From an uncultured Alistipes sp. (GTDB lineage: Bacteria; Bacteroidota; Bacteroidia; Bacteroidales; Rikenellaceae): a stretch of 39,454 nucleotides of DNA. Shown here piece by piece: positions 1-7,412 of this stretch. Below the pieces are notes generated by a model that saw only the letters and a program-made list of their open reading frames with translations, was not told where the DNA came from and searched no databases. The DNA lies in NCBI GenBank assembly GCA_900545315.1, contig UQYM01000023.1, positions 1 through 39,454 on the forward strand, in the 5' to 3' direction. The translations under genes were made by a program, and so were the position numbers. Each line of letters begins with the position of its first letter. Within the stretch, counting starts at the first letter, position 1.

Positions 1-2
1 AC

Positions 3-116
3 TGTTCACACAGGTGCGCAAACCTCGCATACAAAGATCGAGTTAGAAAAAAACGAATTCAAGAATTCCACTTGAAACATGATGTAGAATTAAAACCCAA
101 TTCTAAAAAAAAATAA
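3..116 (+). CDS. Possible C-terminal end of a gene cut by the window edge
   Basis: The third forward frame is open from the left edge for 37 codons and ends at TAA 114-116 with a lysine-rich tail (HDVELKPNSKKK). The first forward frame is also open, but only to base 75, so the choice of frame is not certain. The lysine-rich end and absence of stops suggest the tail of a real protein that begins outside the window. I do not recognise the family. No obvious terminator hairpin follows before the next promoter at 219. Confidence 0.35.
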   Translation, partial: CSHRCANLAYKDRVRKKRIQEFHLKHDVELKPNSKKK

Positions 117-218
117 CAGATAAAATTCCTCACGATATATACTTGACATCGTTTTATCCATAACAGATTATATCCGACAGACACATCAATAATGACCTGC
201 TTTATCATTAATAGCCAA

Positions 219-250
219 TTTGCGTAATCTATAAGAAGTCTATATCTTTG
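219..250 (+). promoter_or_regulatory. Bacteroidetes-type promoter for the glutaredoxin-like gene
   Basis: TTTG at 219-222 and TATCTTTG at 243-250 are 20 bases apart, matching the -33 TTTG / -7 TAnnTTTG pattern of the Bacteroidetes housekeeping sigma factor. Transcription would start near 257, leaving a leader of about 14 bases before the ATG at 271. Confidence 0.7.
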
Positions 251-270
251 ATGATATAATTGCGACAGTT

Positions 271-570
271 ATGATAAAAATATATGGGATGAGCACGTGT
301 CCTGATTGCACCTATGTGGAAGAGCAAGTCAAAGACAATGACCATTATCAAGTGATCGATATCGGCCAACATGTACGAGACTTGAAAGCGTTTCTGAAAC
401 TGCGAGACCATCACCCAGCTTTTAACGAAGCAAAACGGATGGGGGCAGTAGGAATTCCATGTTTTGTACTGGAAGACGGAACGGTAACACTGAATCCCGT
501 AGATGCCGGATTACGTTCACGCCCTATTCCCGAAGGAACTACATGTAATATTGACGGTAGCGGTTGTTGA
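271..570 (+). CDS. Glutaredoxin-like thiol-disulfide protein
   Basis: This small 99-residue protein has a thioredoxin fold. An N-terminal strand runs into a CPDC redox motif at residues 10-13, and GIPCF near residue 63 supplies the cis-proline loop of thioredoxin-like proteins. A last pair of cysteines (CNIDGSGC) lies at the C-terminus and is extra to the usual active site. It probably reduces disulfides or mixed disulfides in the cytoplasm; its partner is unknown. Length fits glutaredoxin-related proteins of Bacteroidales and Firmicutes. It has its own well-formed promoter and stops 2 bases before the next gene, so the two are surely co-transcribed. The redox family is secure; the substrate cannot be told. 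Confidence 0.8.
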   Translation: MIKIYGMSTCPDCTYVEEQVKDNDHYQVIDIGQHVRDLKAFLKLRDHHPAFNEAKRMGAVGIPCFVLEDGTVTLNPVDAGLRSRPIPEGTTCNIDGSGC

Positions 571-572
571 TT

Positions 573-1163
573 ATGACACAAAAAATTCTTTTTCTTCACG
601 GCTTCTTTGCTTCCGGTGCTTGCGCCCCGGCTAATACCTTGAAAGATTATTTCAAAGGTAAGGCAACTGTTTTAGCTCCAGATCTTCCCCTCCACCCTCA
701 GGAGGCCATCGACTTTATCCAAAAGCTATGCGACCAAGAACATCCAGATGTATTGGTAGGCAATAGTAATGGTTCGTTCTTGGCACAGATCGTGGCATCG
801 AAAAACGGCATCCCCGCGTTACTGGGGAATCCTCATCTCGAAATGACGAGTTTCCTGACTCAACGTATCGGTACGCACGAATACAAAACCCCACGCGCGG
901 ACGGAAATCAACAGCTTGTCATTAACCAAACCTTGATTGATGAATTCGCGGATCTCCAACAACATCAATGGGATTATTGTCAGGCAGCCAACCAAGAAAA
1001 GATCTGGGGACTATTTGGTGATAACGATCAAGTGGCACATTTTGAGCCTCTATTTTTAATGCACTACAAATACTCCTACCACTTCCCGGGTGGCCACGCG
1101 CCAACAGTCGAAGAGGTGCAAAAATACTACGCTCCGCTGACGGAACGATTGTTAAAGTTATAA
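573..1163 (+). CDS. YqiA-like alpha/beta-hydrolase (esterase)
   Basis: The 196-residue protein starts at ATG 573, two bases after the previous stop; an upstream TTG at 564 is less likely. It opens with ILFLHGFFAS, the first strand and oxyanion loop of small alpha/beta-hydrolases of the YqiA/UPF0227 type. The nucleophile elbow is GNSNGS (Ser near residue 69). The catalytic acid is probably in FGDNDQV and the histidine in GGHAPTVEEV near the C-terminus, so the full triad is present. YqiA of E. coli is an esterase acting on short acyl esters; the physiological substrate here is unknown. There is no signal peptide, so it is cytoplasmic. Confidence 0.8.
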   Translation: MTQKILFLHGFFASGACAPANTLKDYFKGKATVLAPDLPLHPQEAIDFIQKLCDQEHPDVLVGNSNGSFLAQIVASKNGIPALLGNPHLEMTSFLTQRIGTHEYKTPRADGNQQLVINQTLIDEFADLQQHQWDYCQAANQEKIWGLFGDNDQVAHFEPLFLMHYKYSYHFPGGHAPTVEEVQKYYAPLTERLLKL

Positions 1164-1180
1164 TGCAATTTAATCATATC

Positions 1181-1228
1181 ATATAAGGGAGGAAATAGGA
1201 TTTTTTCTCCCTTATATAATTATTTTTT
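1181..1228 (+). terminator. Rho-independent terminator after the esterase gene
   Basis: ATATAAGGGAG at 1181-1191 pairs with CTCCCTTATAT at 1207-1217 around a 15-base loop and is followed by AATTATTTTTT. It lies 17 bases after the stop and ends the two-gene operon. Confidence 0.75.
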
Positions 1229-1889
1229 CCTACCTGATTGACGCAAATTAATCTAAATTTCACCTAAACAATTCTTGTCAATCACACTCAAACTATCCAA
1301 TTGATGAGAATGGGTGCAATTTGATGCTATCATAGTCTATCGGCACCTCTCATCAGCCTCTTGATGACACAACACTGGACTCAATCAACAAACACCCAAG
1401 CCGGCACATTGATTAACTCTTGGCAAACAAGTATCAATCAATGTTATAATCCAAAACTTTTACGAAGCTCATCTTCTTCTGTCTCCATTTGCGACTGGAA
1501 CGCAGCGAAACTGGGTGCATCTTGAGGAATGCCAGTCCAATTTTACACAGTTTTCCAGCAGTTTCTGTAATATTATACGTTTCAGCAAATCCACCATCGG
1601 AGAACGGGAATAACAAAAATCCGTAAGAAGAATTGAATCGGGACATATAGGTAATCGTCTTATAATATACGCTTGTTGCCCGTTACGAATCCTCACTACC
1701 TTATCTTTGCCCGAAGGATAATGAGCATATCCAAGTGTATGCTAGGCCAACTGAATTCGTTAATTTTCAGATTGACCTATAGATCATCTTGGTATTAGCC
1801 TCGTATTTCTCGACCTCTTCATAGGCAAATTCATCTGCGCTGCCCACACACAAAGCAGACAAGAGACATTTAGGTAGAGAGGCTATCTA
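1229..1889. other. Gene-poor stretch between esterase and MATE genes
   Basis: Apart from the possible gene remnant at 1434-1742, no reading frame, hairpin with T-tract, or RNA gene is convincing here. The sequence is A+T-rich at first and then of mixed composition. Confidence 0.5.
1434..1742 (-). pseudogene. Decayed gene remnant, frameshifted
   Basis: Two overlapping minus-strand frames read like one protein broken by a frameshift. The upstream part gives HTLGYAHYPSGKDKVV and then RIRNGQQAYIIRRLP; the downstream part, in another frame, gives MSRFNSSYGFLLFPFSDGG, AETYNITETAGKL and a stop at 1434. Stops interrupt the frames further upstream. The residue composition is protein-like, but I do not recognise the family. 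It may equally be a chance pair of open frames, so this is a tentative call. Confidence 0.3.
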
Positions 1890-3257
1890 TTAGGAATGAG
1901 CGGGCACCCCTACTCCGCTCACATGTCCTTTCAATTGTCGGTACACGTAAATAAAAGCTGGAACGAGGAAGAGATTAGCAAACAACCAGGCTGTCGGGTC
2001 ACCCAAGCAGACCCCCTGGAATTTCATGGCCGGTACAAGAATAAGACTAACCAGCACTCGGGCGACCATTTCAGACACCCCCGAGAACATGGACAAGCGT
2101 GTATAACCCACGCCCTGAATGCTATAACGCAGAATACTCAACGACCCCAACAAGATAAAGAATGAGGTATTGATATGCAGGAACAAGACGGTATCCTTCA
2201 TAATCTCCGTCTCATCAGGCGAAATAAACAGCAGAGCAAATTTATCGGCAAACGCCCACATAATTATGGCAATCGCCACAGAATATTCCACCATCATCAG
2301 GGTGGCCGACTTGATACCCATCCAGATACGTTCCGGTTTACCGGCGCCATAGTTTTGTCCGGAATAGGTGGCCATGGCCATCCCCAAAGCATCCAGCGGA
2401 CACATCACAAACATTTTGATACGCATAGCCGCCGTGAAGGCCGCAACACAGGCCGTTCCAAGTGCATTGTTCGCACTCTGCAGCATGATACTTCCGATAG
2501 CCGTAATCGAGAACTGCAAACCCATCGGCACCCCGATCGAGAGTAGTTGACTAGCCAAATCCTTTCGGAAACGTCGGTCTTCAGGTTCGGTTTTCAGGAT
2601 ATCAAATTTGCGATACATATAGATATAGCACAGTAAAGCCGAAAGTCCTTGCGAAAAGACCGTAGCGATACCCGCACCCGCAACACCCCAACCCAAGACA
2701 AGGATACAGAACAGATCGAGTACGATGTTCAGCACCGTTGAGAACAGCAGAAACCAGAACGGCGTCTTACTATCACCCAATGCTCGGATAATGCAGGAAA
2801 ACAGATTGTAGAAAAAAATGCAAGGGACCCCCAGAAAAGTGATAAGCAAATACCAATAGGCTCCTTGAAAGATATTGTCAGGGGTCTGCATCGAGCGCAG
2901 GATGAAACCGCAAAGCAAACTGGTGATAATGGCCACAGCTATTGACATTACTGCCGTCAGGCGAAGGCTGACCGACACAAAGCGGCGCATGGTCACATAA
3001 TCACGTGCACCAAATTTTTGCGCCACCGGGATGCTGAAACCACCGCAGCAGCCGTTGCAAAAACCCAATATAAGAAAAACTACGGAGGTACTGGCACCCA
3101 CAGAGGCCAATGCATCAATACCAAGAAATCTTCCCACAATCGCTGCATCCACCAGCGAATAGGTCTGCTGGAGCAGGTTACCAAGCAACAAAGGAACAGT
3201 AAAATTCAAAATCAACGGCCAACTCGGCCCTGATGTCATCTCTTTCAACTGTGCCAT
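1890..3257 (-). CDS. MATE-family multidrug/Na+ antiporter
   Basis: This 455-residue integral membrane protein has about twelve hydrophobic segments spread over its length, as in MATE exporters (NorM/DinF type). The N-terminus runs PLLLGNLLQQTYSLVDAAIV and then GRFLGIDALASVGAS, the typical first helix and loop of the family, and the internal repeat is seen again at GVPMGLQFSITAIGSIMLQ. MATE proteins expel cationic drugs or metabolites in exchange for Na+ or H+. The substrate cannot be inferred. A TAATTTTG element (-7 box) lies at 3304-3297, but no good -33 box accompanies it. The gene stands alone, with no cotranscribed neighbour visible. Length is normal and no key region is missing. Confidence 0.9.
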   Translation of the reverse strand: MAQLKEMTSGPSWPLILNFTVPLLLGNLLQQTYSLVDAAIVGRFLGIDALASVGASTSVVFLILGFCNGCCGGFSIPVAQKFGARDYVTMRRFVSVSLRLTAVMSIAVAIITSLLCGFILRSMQTPDNIFQGAYWYLLITFLGVPCIFFYNLFSCIIRALGDSKTPFWFLLFSTVLNIVLDLFCILVLGWGVAGAGIATVFSQGLSALLCYIYMYRKFDILKTEPEDRRFRKDLASQLLSIGVPMGLQFSITAIGSIMLQSANNALGTACVAAFTAAMRIKMFVMCPLDALGMAMATYSGQNYGAGKPERIWMGIKSATLMMVEYSVAIAIIMWAFADKFALLFISPDETEIMKDTVLFLHINTSFFILLGSLSILRYSIQGVGYTRLSMFSGVSEMVARVLVSLILVPAMKFQGVCLGDPTAWLFANLFLVPAFIYVYRQLKGHVSGVGVPAHS

Positions 3258-3618
3258 AAAATATCTATCCTGTCTCTTATCCCTTTTTCAAGCGTGCAAA
3301 ATTAAGCTAAAGATGCGAAACAGAGTAATCTCGCGGCATTAAATCTGGTAAAAAAGAGCGCTTTTTGTCTTTCTGCAGACCACAGTAGGCGCTGTGTCGC
3401 TTCAGAACCGGCTTATTGAACGTCTGAGAGACTTTGCTAATGCAACAAGGATTTATTCCAACATATCATAACTTTTGCGTTGTACCGGTACGCTCGTTGC
3501 AATTTGCAGCGACAAAACAGACTGCATAAGGGGAATATCTCGACACCCCAGCTACCTCTTCATAAATTGCAGTGCAAAAATTGCCTTTCCACGTACCCCA
3601 ATAGGATAATGACACTCC
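3258..3618. other. Intergenic stretch with no recognised gene
   Basis: Between the MATE start and the terminator of the lipoprotein operon I see no coding frame or RNA gene. A possible -7 element for the MATE gene (CAAAATTA at 3297-3304 on the plus strand) is the only assignable signal. Confidence 0.5.
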
Positions 3619-3660
3619 CCAATAAAAAAGAGCTATAAGGAGCCCATATAGCTCTTTTCT
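3619..3660 (-). terminator. Terminator of the DUF5074 lipoprotein operon
   Basis: AAAGAGCTATA and TATAGCTCTTT (within 3624-3658) form an 11-bp stem around a short loop. Read on the minus strand it is followed by a T-rich tract (TTTTTTATT). It sits about 45 bases beyond the stop of the lipoprotein gene ending at 3706. Confidence 0.8.
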
Positions 3661-3705
3661 ATAAAATTGGAACGTATTTTGTCGTTTATTTCCAATGGTG
3701 AAGGT

Positions 3706-4986
3706 TTAATAAAATTTTGACATTGGATAAATGTTTACCGGATAACTACCCCGATTGACCAGGTTCGTCACCAATTGGGGTTTGTCACCACTGCAATCAT
3801 AAACCAAAATATTACCGTCAGAGGTCTGTGCTTCGTTCAAGTCGTTCGAAACCGAAACATAAAGAAGATTCTTTTTCGAATCTGCCACAACATTGCAGGT
3901 CAAATATTCGGCTTGCGGAGCGTCATCCTTCACGTGAATGTACTCCTCGATTTTCCAAGTCTTGAGCGAGATACGGCTCACGGTCAACGTCCCGGCTGCA
4001 AAATAGAGATAGTCACCTGCCAGCGTGATCCCCGACGAATTCATCAACTCGGCTGAAATATCAGCACTGATCGGCTTCTCAAGCGTAGCACTCATAGTTT
4101 TCGTATCCACGAAGGTCAGGTAGCTTTTTAAACTCCCCGACCGACCGCAGGTGGCCACTACGATCTCGTGGTCGCCTGTTTTGCAAATACCGCTGATAAA
4201 TTCACCTGAAAGATCGAGCGTTCGAGTCACCTCATCACAATCTTTCGTAAACTCGAAAAGTTTGGTGTTCGACCAAAAGCCACCACCAGCACAATAGAGG
4301 TGATCTCCAATGACCGTCATGCCTCGAGTAGCCACAACGGTTTCGATCGTATTACCCTGGTTACCGAAATGGCATCCCCCCTCAACGAGAGTCAACACTC
4401 CCGTTTCGGTATCAAGACGAAACATTCCCTGCCCATCGGCAAAGAAGAGATTGTGCTCGTCGATAACTGCCAGGTTTTCGAGCGGCGTAGCCAACGGCAA
4501 CATATCAACCTCCTCGAGTGAACCCTCAGGCTTGTGGAACATCAACTCATCGAAACGGAAAACCTTTTCACGACGGAAAGTTTCGGCATCAACAATCACG
4601 ATCGAGCCATCTCCCGGTTCGCTGTCTCCCAAATCGGGCACCTGATTGTTATTACTCATAATGTAAATCTTCCCGTTACACAGGTAAAGATCTTGCGAAG
4701 TATTACCACAGGCGGAACCATTCACCGTACGGTAAACATTCTCCTGGATCTTGCCTGAGGGTGAGATCCAGGTTACTGATCCGTTCTCTAAACGAGGAGC
4801 ACCTTGATTGAGAATCAATACCCCATCGGGATCGGCATAGCCACCAAGCACAGTCGACGGAGTATCGCCACTCCCCCCTTGATTACCTCCATTGTCATCC
4901 ATATCGTCTGCATCGGACGAACATCCACCAGCCAAAACCATGGCGCCCATCAAAAATAGGGCTGTAAACCATCTATTCTTCATCAT
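3706..4986 (-). CDS. DUF5074 beta-propeller surface lipoprotein, BtuG-like
   Basis: This 426-residue protein starts with a lipoprotein signal (MMKNRWFTALFLMGAMVLAGGC, Cys22), followed by SSDADDMDD, the acidic stretch that sends Bacteroidetes lipoproteins to the cell surface. The rest is a YncE/DUF5074-type propeller: GVLILNQG, SVTWISPSG, then repeating blades of the type LYLCNGKIYIMSN and DGSIVIVDAETFRR. BtuG of Bacteroides, a surface lipoprotein that binds cobalamin very tightly and hands it to BtuB, belongs to this architecture. The gene is 18 bases downstream of a longer paralog and the pair follows a cobalamin riboswitch, which supports a role in B12 capture. This role is inferred from context; other DUF5074 proteins have unknown ligands. 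Confidence 0.75.
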   Translation of the reverse strand: MMKNRWFTALFLMGAMVLAGGCSSDADDMDDNGGNQGGSGDTPSTVLGGYADPDGVLILNQGAPRLENGSVTWISPSGKIQENVYRTVNGSACGNTSQDLYLCNGKIYIMSNNNQVPDLGDSEPGDGSIVIVDAETFRREKVFRFDELMFHKPEGSLEEVDMLPLATPLENLAVIDEHNLFFADGQGMFRLDTETGVLTLVEGGCHFGNQGNTIETVVATRGMTVIGDHLYCAGGGFWSNTKLFEFTKDCDEVTRTLDLSGEFISGICKTGDHEIVVATCGRSGSLKSYLTFVDTKTMSATLEKPISADISAELMNSSGITLAGDYLYFAAGTLTVSRISLKTWKIEEYIHVKDDAPQAEYLTCNVVADSKKNLLYVSVSNDLNEAQTSDGNILVYDCSGDKPQLVTNLVNRGSYPVNIYPMSKFY

Positions 4987-5004
4987 TCTGTCTTTTTTTC
5001 AAGT

Positions 5005-6459
5005 TTACTGACGGCTGGCAGGGAAATAGAAGCCGGCAGGGAAATTGGTGTAATTCTCATATTTGACAGCCGGTACCTCGGCATTCACATCAAAGTCAAA
5101 ACCCCAAATCTGATTCTGCTCGAACTGAGCAAACGATTTGATGGTATTGATATAAACCCTTCCTGAGGTGGGGTGTACACCCAAGCCGTTATAACGCTGT
5201 CCAGCACTCTTGTCCAAAGCCGAGAGATCCACCATCCACTGTTCTGCCTTGAGACCGGAATCAGCCTTGAGATCTTCACTCTCATCGAAAGGCAAACAGT
5301 AAACCGTCACGCCATCGGCATAGTAAAGTTTATTACCAAATGCAGCAAACGCTTCACCCGAAGAACCTACTCCCGGTTCCACACCAATACGACGCTGGAT
5401 CATCGTCCGGTCTGAAAGGTTAAATTTACCGATAGCGATTTGACCCGAACCGACCGTTGTCGACGTGGAGGTCATCACCCACATCCGACCGTCATCGGCC
5501 CCCTGAATACCCAGCACACGATTGATCATGCAGGGGATACTGTATGGGAAAGAGATCGACTTCACGGCATCACTCTCCGTAGAGATTTCAAGAATCTTGC
5601 TCGAATAGCCCGATTTGAAGGTGTAAGCCTTGCCTCCCATCGTAACAAAACGGCTCTTGGGAGCACCATCCGTACCAGAAATAAAGGCCAAAGTTTTGGC
5701 TGTCGGATCAAAACGGTAAATACCGGTTTCATCACGGATATAAAGATGCTGCGCATCGAGTACCGCAATATGTGTGGGCCGATAGAGTCCCTGGAGATCA
5801 TCATTTGTAAACGCGGCTGTCCGCTTCAAGGTGTGCGCATCCACAACGACCAGCATACCGTCGTTCTCAAACATGGTTCCGTTGGCATTCTGGTTGCCAT
5901 TCTGCGAAATGATATAGATCTTGCCATCATAAAAAGCCATATCCTGCGCAACATTGCCCAACTCCGTACCATTGACCGTTTTATAAGCATCATCCAACAC
6001 ATACCCTTCGGGTGAGATCCAGGTCAACGATCCATTCTCGGTAGTCATATTGCCCTCGTTCAGGACAAAAACACTGGCCGGATCATCAAACGTATTCAAG
6101 CAATAGAGGTCAACGTTCTTTGAAATAGTCTGCGTCCCTGCTCCCTGTGCTGTAACCTTCAAAGTAGCTTTTGTTACCGCATCGGCTGTGGCTGAAATCT
6201 CAATTTTATTAGCCGTCTGATCCACCGTTACGCTCCATCCAGCAGGCAACGCCTCCGTTTCTACAGACTTCACATTCCCAGCAACATAGGAAAGTTCTAC
6301 AGTCTTATCCGGAACAACAAACGTCGGCACATCGGTTGCGATCTCCGTCGTCCACTCAAACGTTGGATCTGGTATCGGTTCGTCATTTTTGTCGGTGCAA
6401 CTTCCCATTGCCAAAGCCACTGCAACACACACCAGGCCCCATCTCATTTTTACTCTCAT
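5005..6459 (-). CDS. DUF5074 beta-propeller lipoprotein with extra N-terminal domain, BtuG-like
   Basis: The start is taken at ATG 6459 (MRVKMRWGLVCVAVALAMGSC, Cys21), which gives a proper lipoprotein signal; an upstream ATG at 6507 would put 16 polar residues before it. After CTDKNDEP comes an Ig/BACON-like beta domain (about residues 30-135, with LPAGWSVTVDQ and ATLKVTAQGAG), absent from the paralog downstream. Next comes the propeller, with the DUF5074 signature VFVLNEGNM, SLTWISPEG and LGNVAQDMAFYDGKIYIIS. It is 484 residues long. It is the first intact gene after the cobalamin riboswitch (about 410 bases away), so it likely binds cobalamin or a related corrinoid at the surface. Ligand binding is inferred, not shown. 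Confidence 0.75.
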   Translation of the reverse strand: MRVKMRWGLVCVAVALAMGSCTDKNDEPIPDPTFEWTTEIATDVPTFVVPDKTVELSYVAGNVKSVETEALPAGWSVTVDQTANKIEISATADAVTKATLKVTAQGAGTQTISKNVDLYCLNTFDDPASVFVLNEGNMTTENGSLTWISPEGYVLDDAYKTVNGTELGNVAQDMAFYDGKIYIISQNGNQNANGTMFENDGMLVVVDAHTLKRTAAFTNDDLQGLYRPTHIAVLDAQHLYIRDETGIYRFDPTAKTLAFISGTDGAPKSRFVTMGGKAYTFKSGYSSKILEISTESDAVKSISFPYSIPCMINRVLGIQGADDGRMWVMTSTSTTVGSGQIAIGKFNLSDRTMIQRRIGVEPGVGSSGEAFAAFGNKLYYADGVTVYCLPFDESEDLKADSGLKAEQWMVDLSALDKSAGQRYNGLGVHPTSGRVYINTIKSFAQFEQNQIWGFDFDVNAEVPAVKYENYTNFPAGFYFPASRQ

Positions 6460-6609
6460 GATTTTATTGTTTGATAAATAGCGATTGTGTAGCAGATCCG
6501 CTAACAATCAGAAACGTGAACATATACATCAATCTATCCCGATATAAACGCCTCATTGACCAACTGACGATCAGGGATGGATACTCGGCGAAACACTGAA
6601 ACTTTCGTG

Positions 6610-6852
6610 TTAATTGAACGTGTACACGAAACACCTTTTGCCTTGTAGAATGTAGTACAGGTTGTCATCCAAACTGCACGCCCAAAGGACGCCTGCATCC
6701 GATGTACTTGACAAGGGCAGCACGCGACCTTGGAGTCGTGAAACATCAAACAGGATAACACAACCCCTCAAACGGGAATATGTAGGACAATAGCCTAAAA
6801 AAAGCAAGTAGCATTTACCATGTACATTTAACCGTCCTGTCCGCGGGTTCGA
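6610..6852 (-). pseudogene. C-terminal remnant of a propeller-like protein behind the riboswitch
   Basis: Directly after the riboswitch a frame opens with no ATG and gives about 80 residues, among them CVILFDVSRLQGRVLPLSS and LWACSLDDNLYYILQGKRC, ending YTFN at 6610. The pattern (short strand, polar turn, aromatic strand) resembles the last blade of a beta-propeller like the two lipoproteins downstream. There is no start codon except TTG 6807, no signal peptide and no earlier blades. I read it as the tail of a deleted gene that once was the first member of the riboswitch operon. It could instead be a non-coding leader. Confidence 0.4.
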
Positions 6853-6867
6853 TTAAACATATAAATT

Positions 6868-7043
6868 GATGGCAGGTCTTCTGACTGACTCCCCATTCGA
6901 CACCTTCCCAATCCTTACAAGTGATCAGTGGTTTATAGACTTCGAATGGTTGGTTGGAGCTTCACAGCAGCGGGACTGTCCGGGATTTACACCCGATTCC
7001 CTTTTAATCCATGAGACCCGAAGGGTCTCTTGGAACCAATCGG
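6868..7043 (-). promoter_or_regulatory. Cobalamin riboswitch (B12 element)
   Basis: On the minus strand the RNA shows the conserved parts of the adenosylcobalamin-type aptamer: a GGGTCTC/GAGACCC side hairpin (7013-7029), then GGGAATCGGGTGTAAATCCC and GGACAGTCCCGCTGCTGTGA (about 7001-6963), and the closing CAGAAGACCTGCC (6883-6871). Cobalamin binding to such elements normally turns off downstream expression. The downstream genes are a remnant and two BtuG-like lipoproteins, which fits repression of B12 capture when B12 is plentiful. I see no clear terminator after it, so control may be translational or lie in the remnant region. Confidence 0.9.
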
Positions 7044-7045
7044 CC

Positions 7046-7053
7046 GCAAAATT
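7046..7053 (-). promoter_or_regulatory. Probable -7 element of the riboswitch transcript
   Basis: CAAAATTA on the plus strand reads TAATTTTG on the minus strand, a match to TAnnTTTG. It would start RNA just before the first stem of the riboswitch. No good TTTG is found 20 bases upstream, so the promoter is only half supported. Confidence 0.45.
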
Positions 7054-7160
7054 AATATTTTTTTCGAGAACCTTTATGCTATTGCCGTTTTATTCACCCG
7101 AAAGGAACGAGTATCTATTTAGCAAACCCATAAACACTTACAAAACAAACAAATAGGCAA

Positions 7161-7199
7161 ACCAAAAGAGAGCATATAGGCAAACTCCTATACACTCTC
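7161..7199 (-). terminator. Likely terminator downstream of recQ
   Basis: GAGAGTGTATAGG (minus strand, 7199-7187) pairs with CCTATATGCTCTC (7180-7168) over 13 bp with two G-U pairs and a six-base loop, followed by TTTTGGTTTG. It lies 213 bases past the recQ stop, which is far, and could also serve as a spacer in front of the riboswitch transcript. Confidence 0.6.
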
Positions 7200-7412
7200 T
7201 TTCCAATTCCCTATTCTCAGGGGCTTTACAAACCCGTATAATCAAGATCAGCTTCAATGGACACGATCATCCGATCAATCATAATACCCATCATGACAAT
7301 ATGACTGATCATAATGAATGATCATAACGAGGTCAAACATTCTGCACGCAGACTTTCTCTCATCCACTCGCTTTAGGTGTCAGCGTACGGCCTCGTCTGG
7401 TCAAACAAGTCC

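Noticed and set aside
6841..6856. GGTTCGATT resembling the T-arm of a tRNA
   Set aside because: No cloverleaf can be built around it, and it lies at the edge of the riboswitch region.
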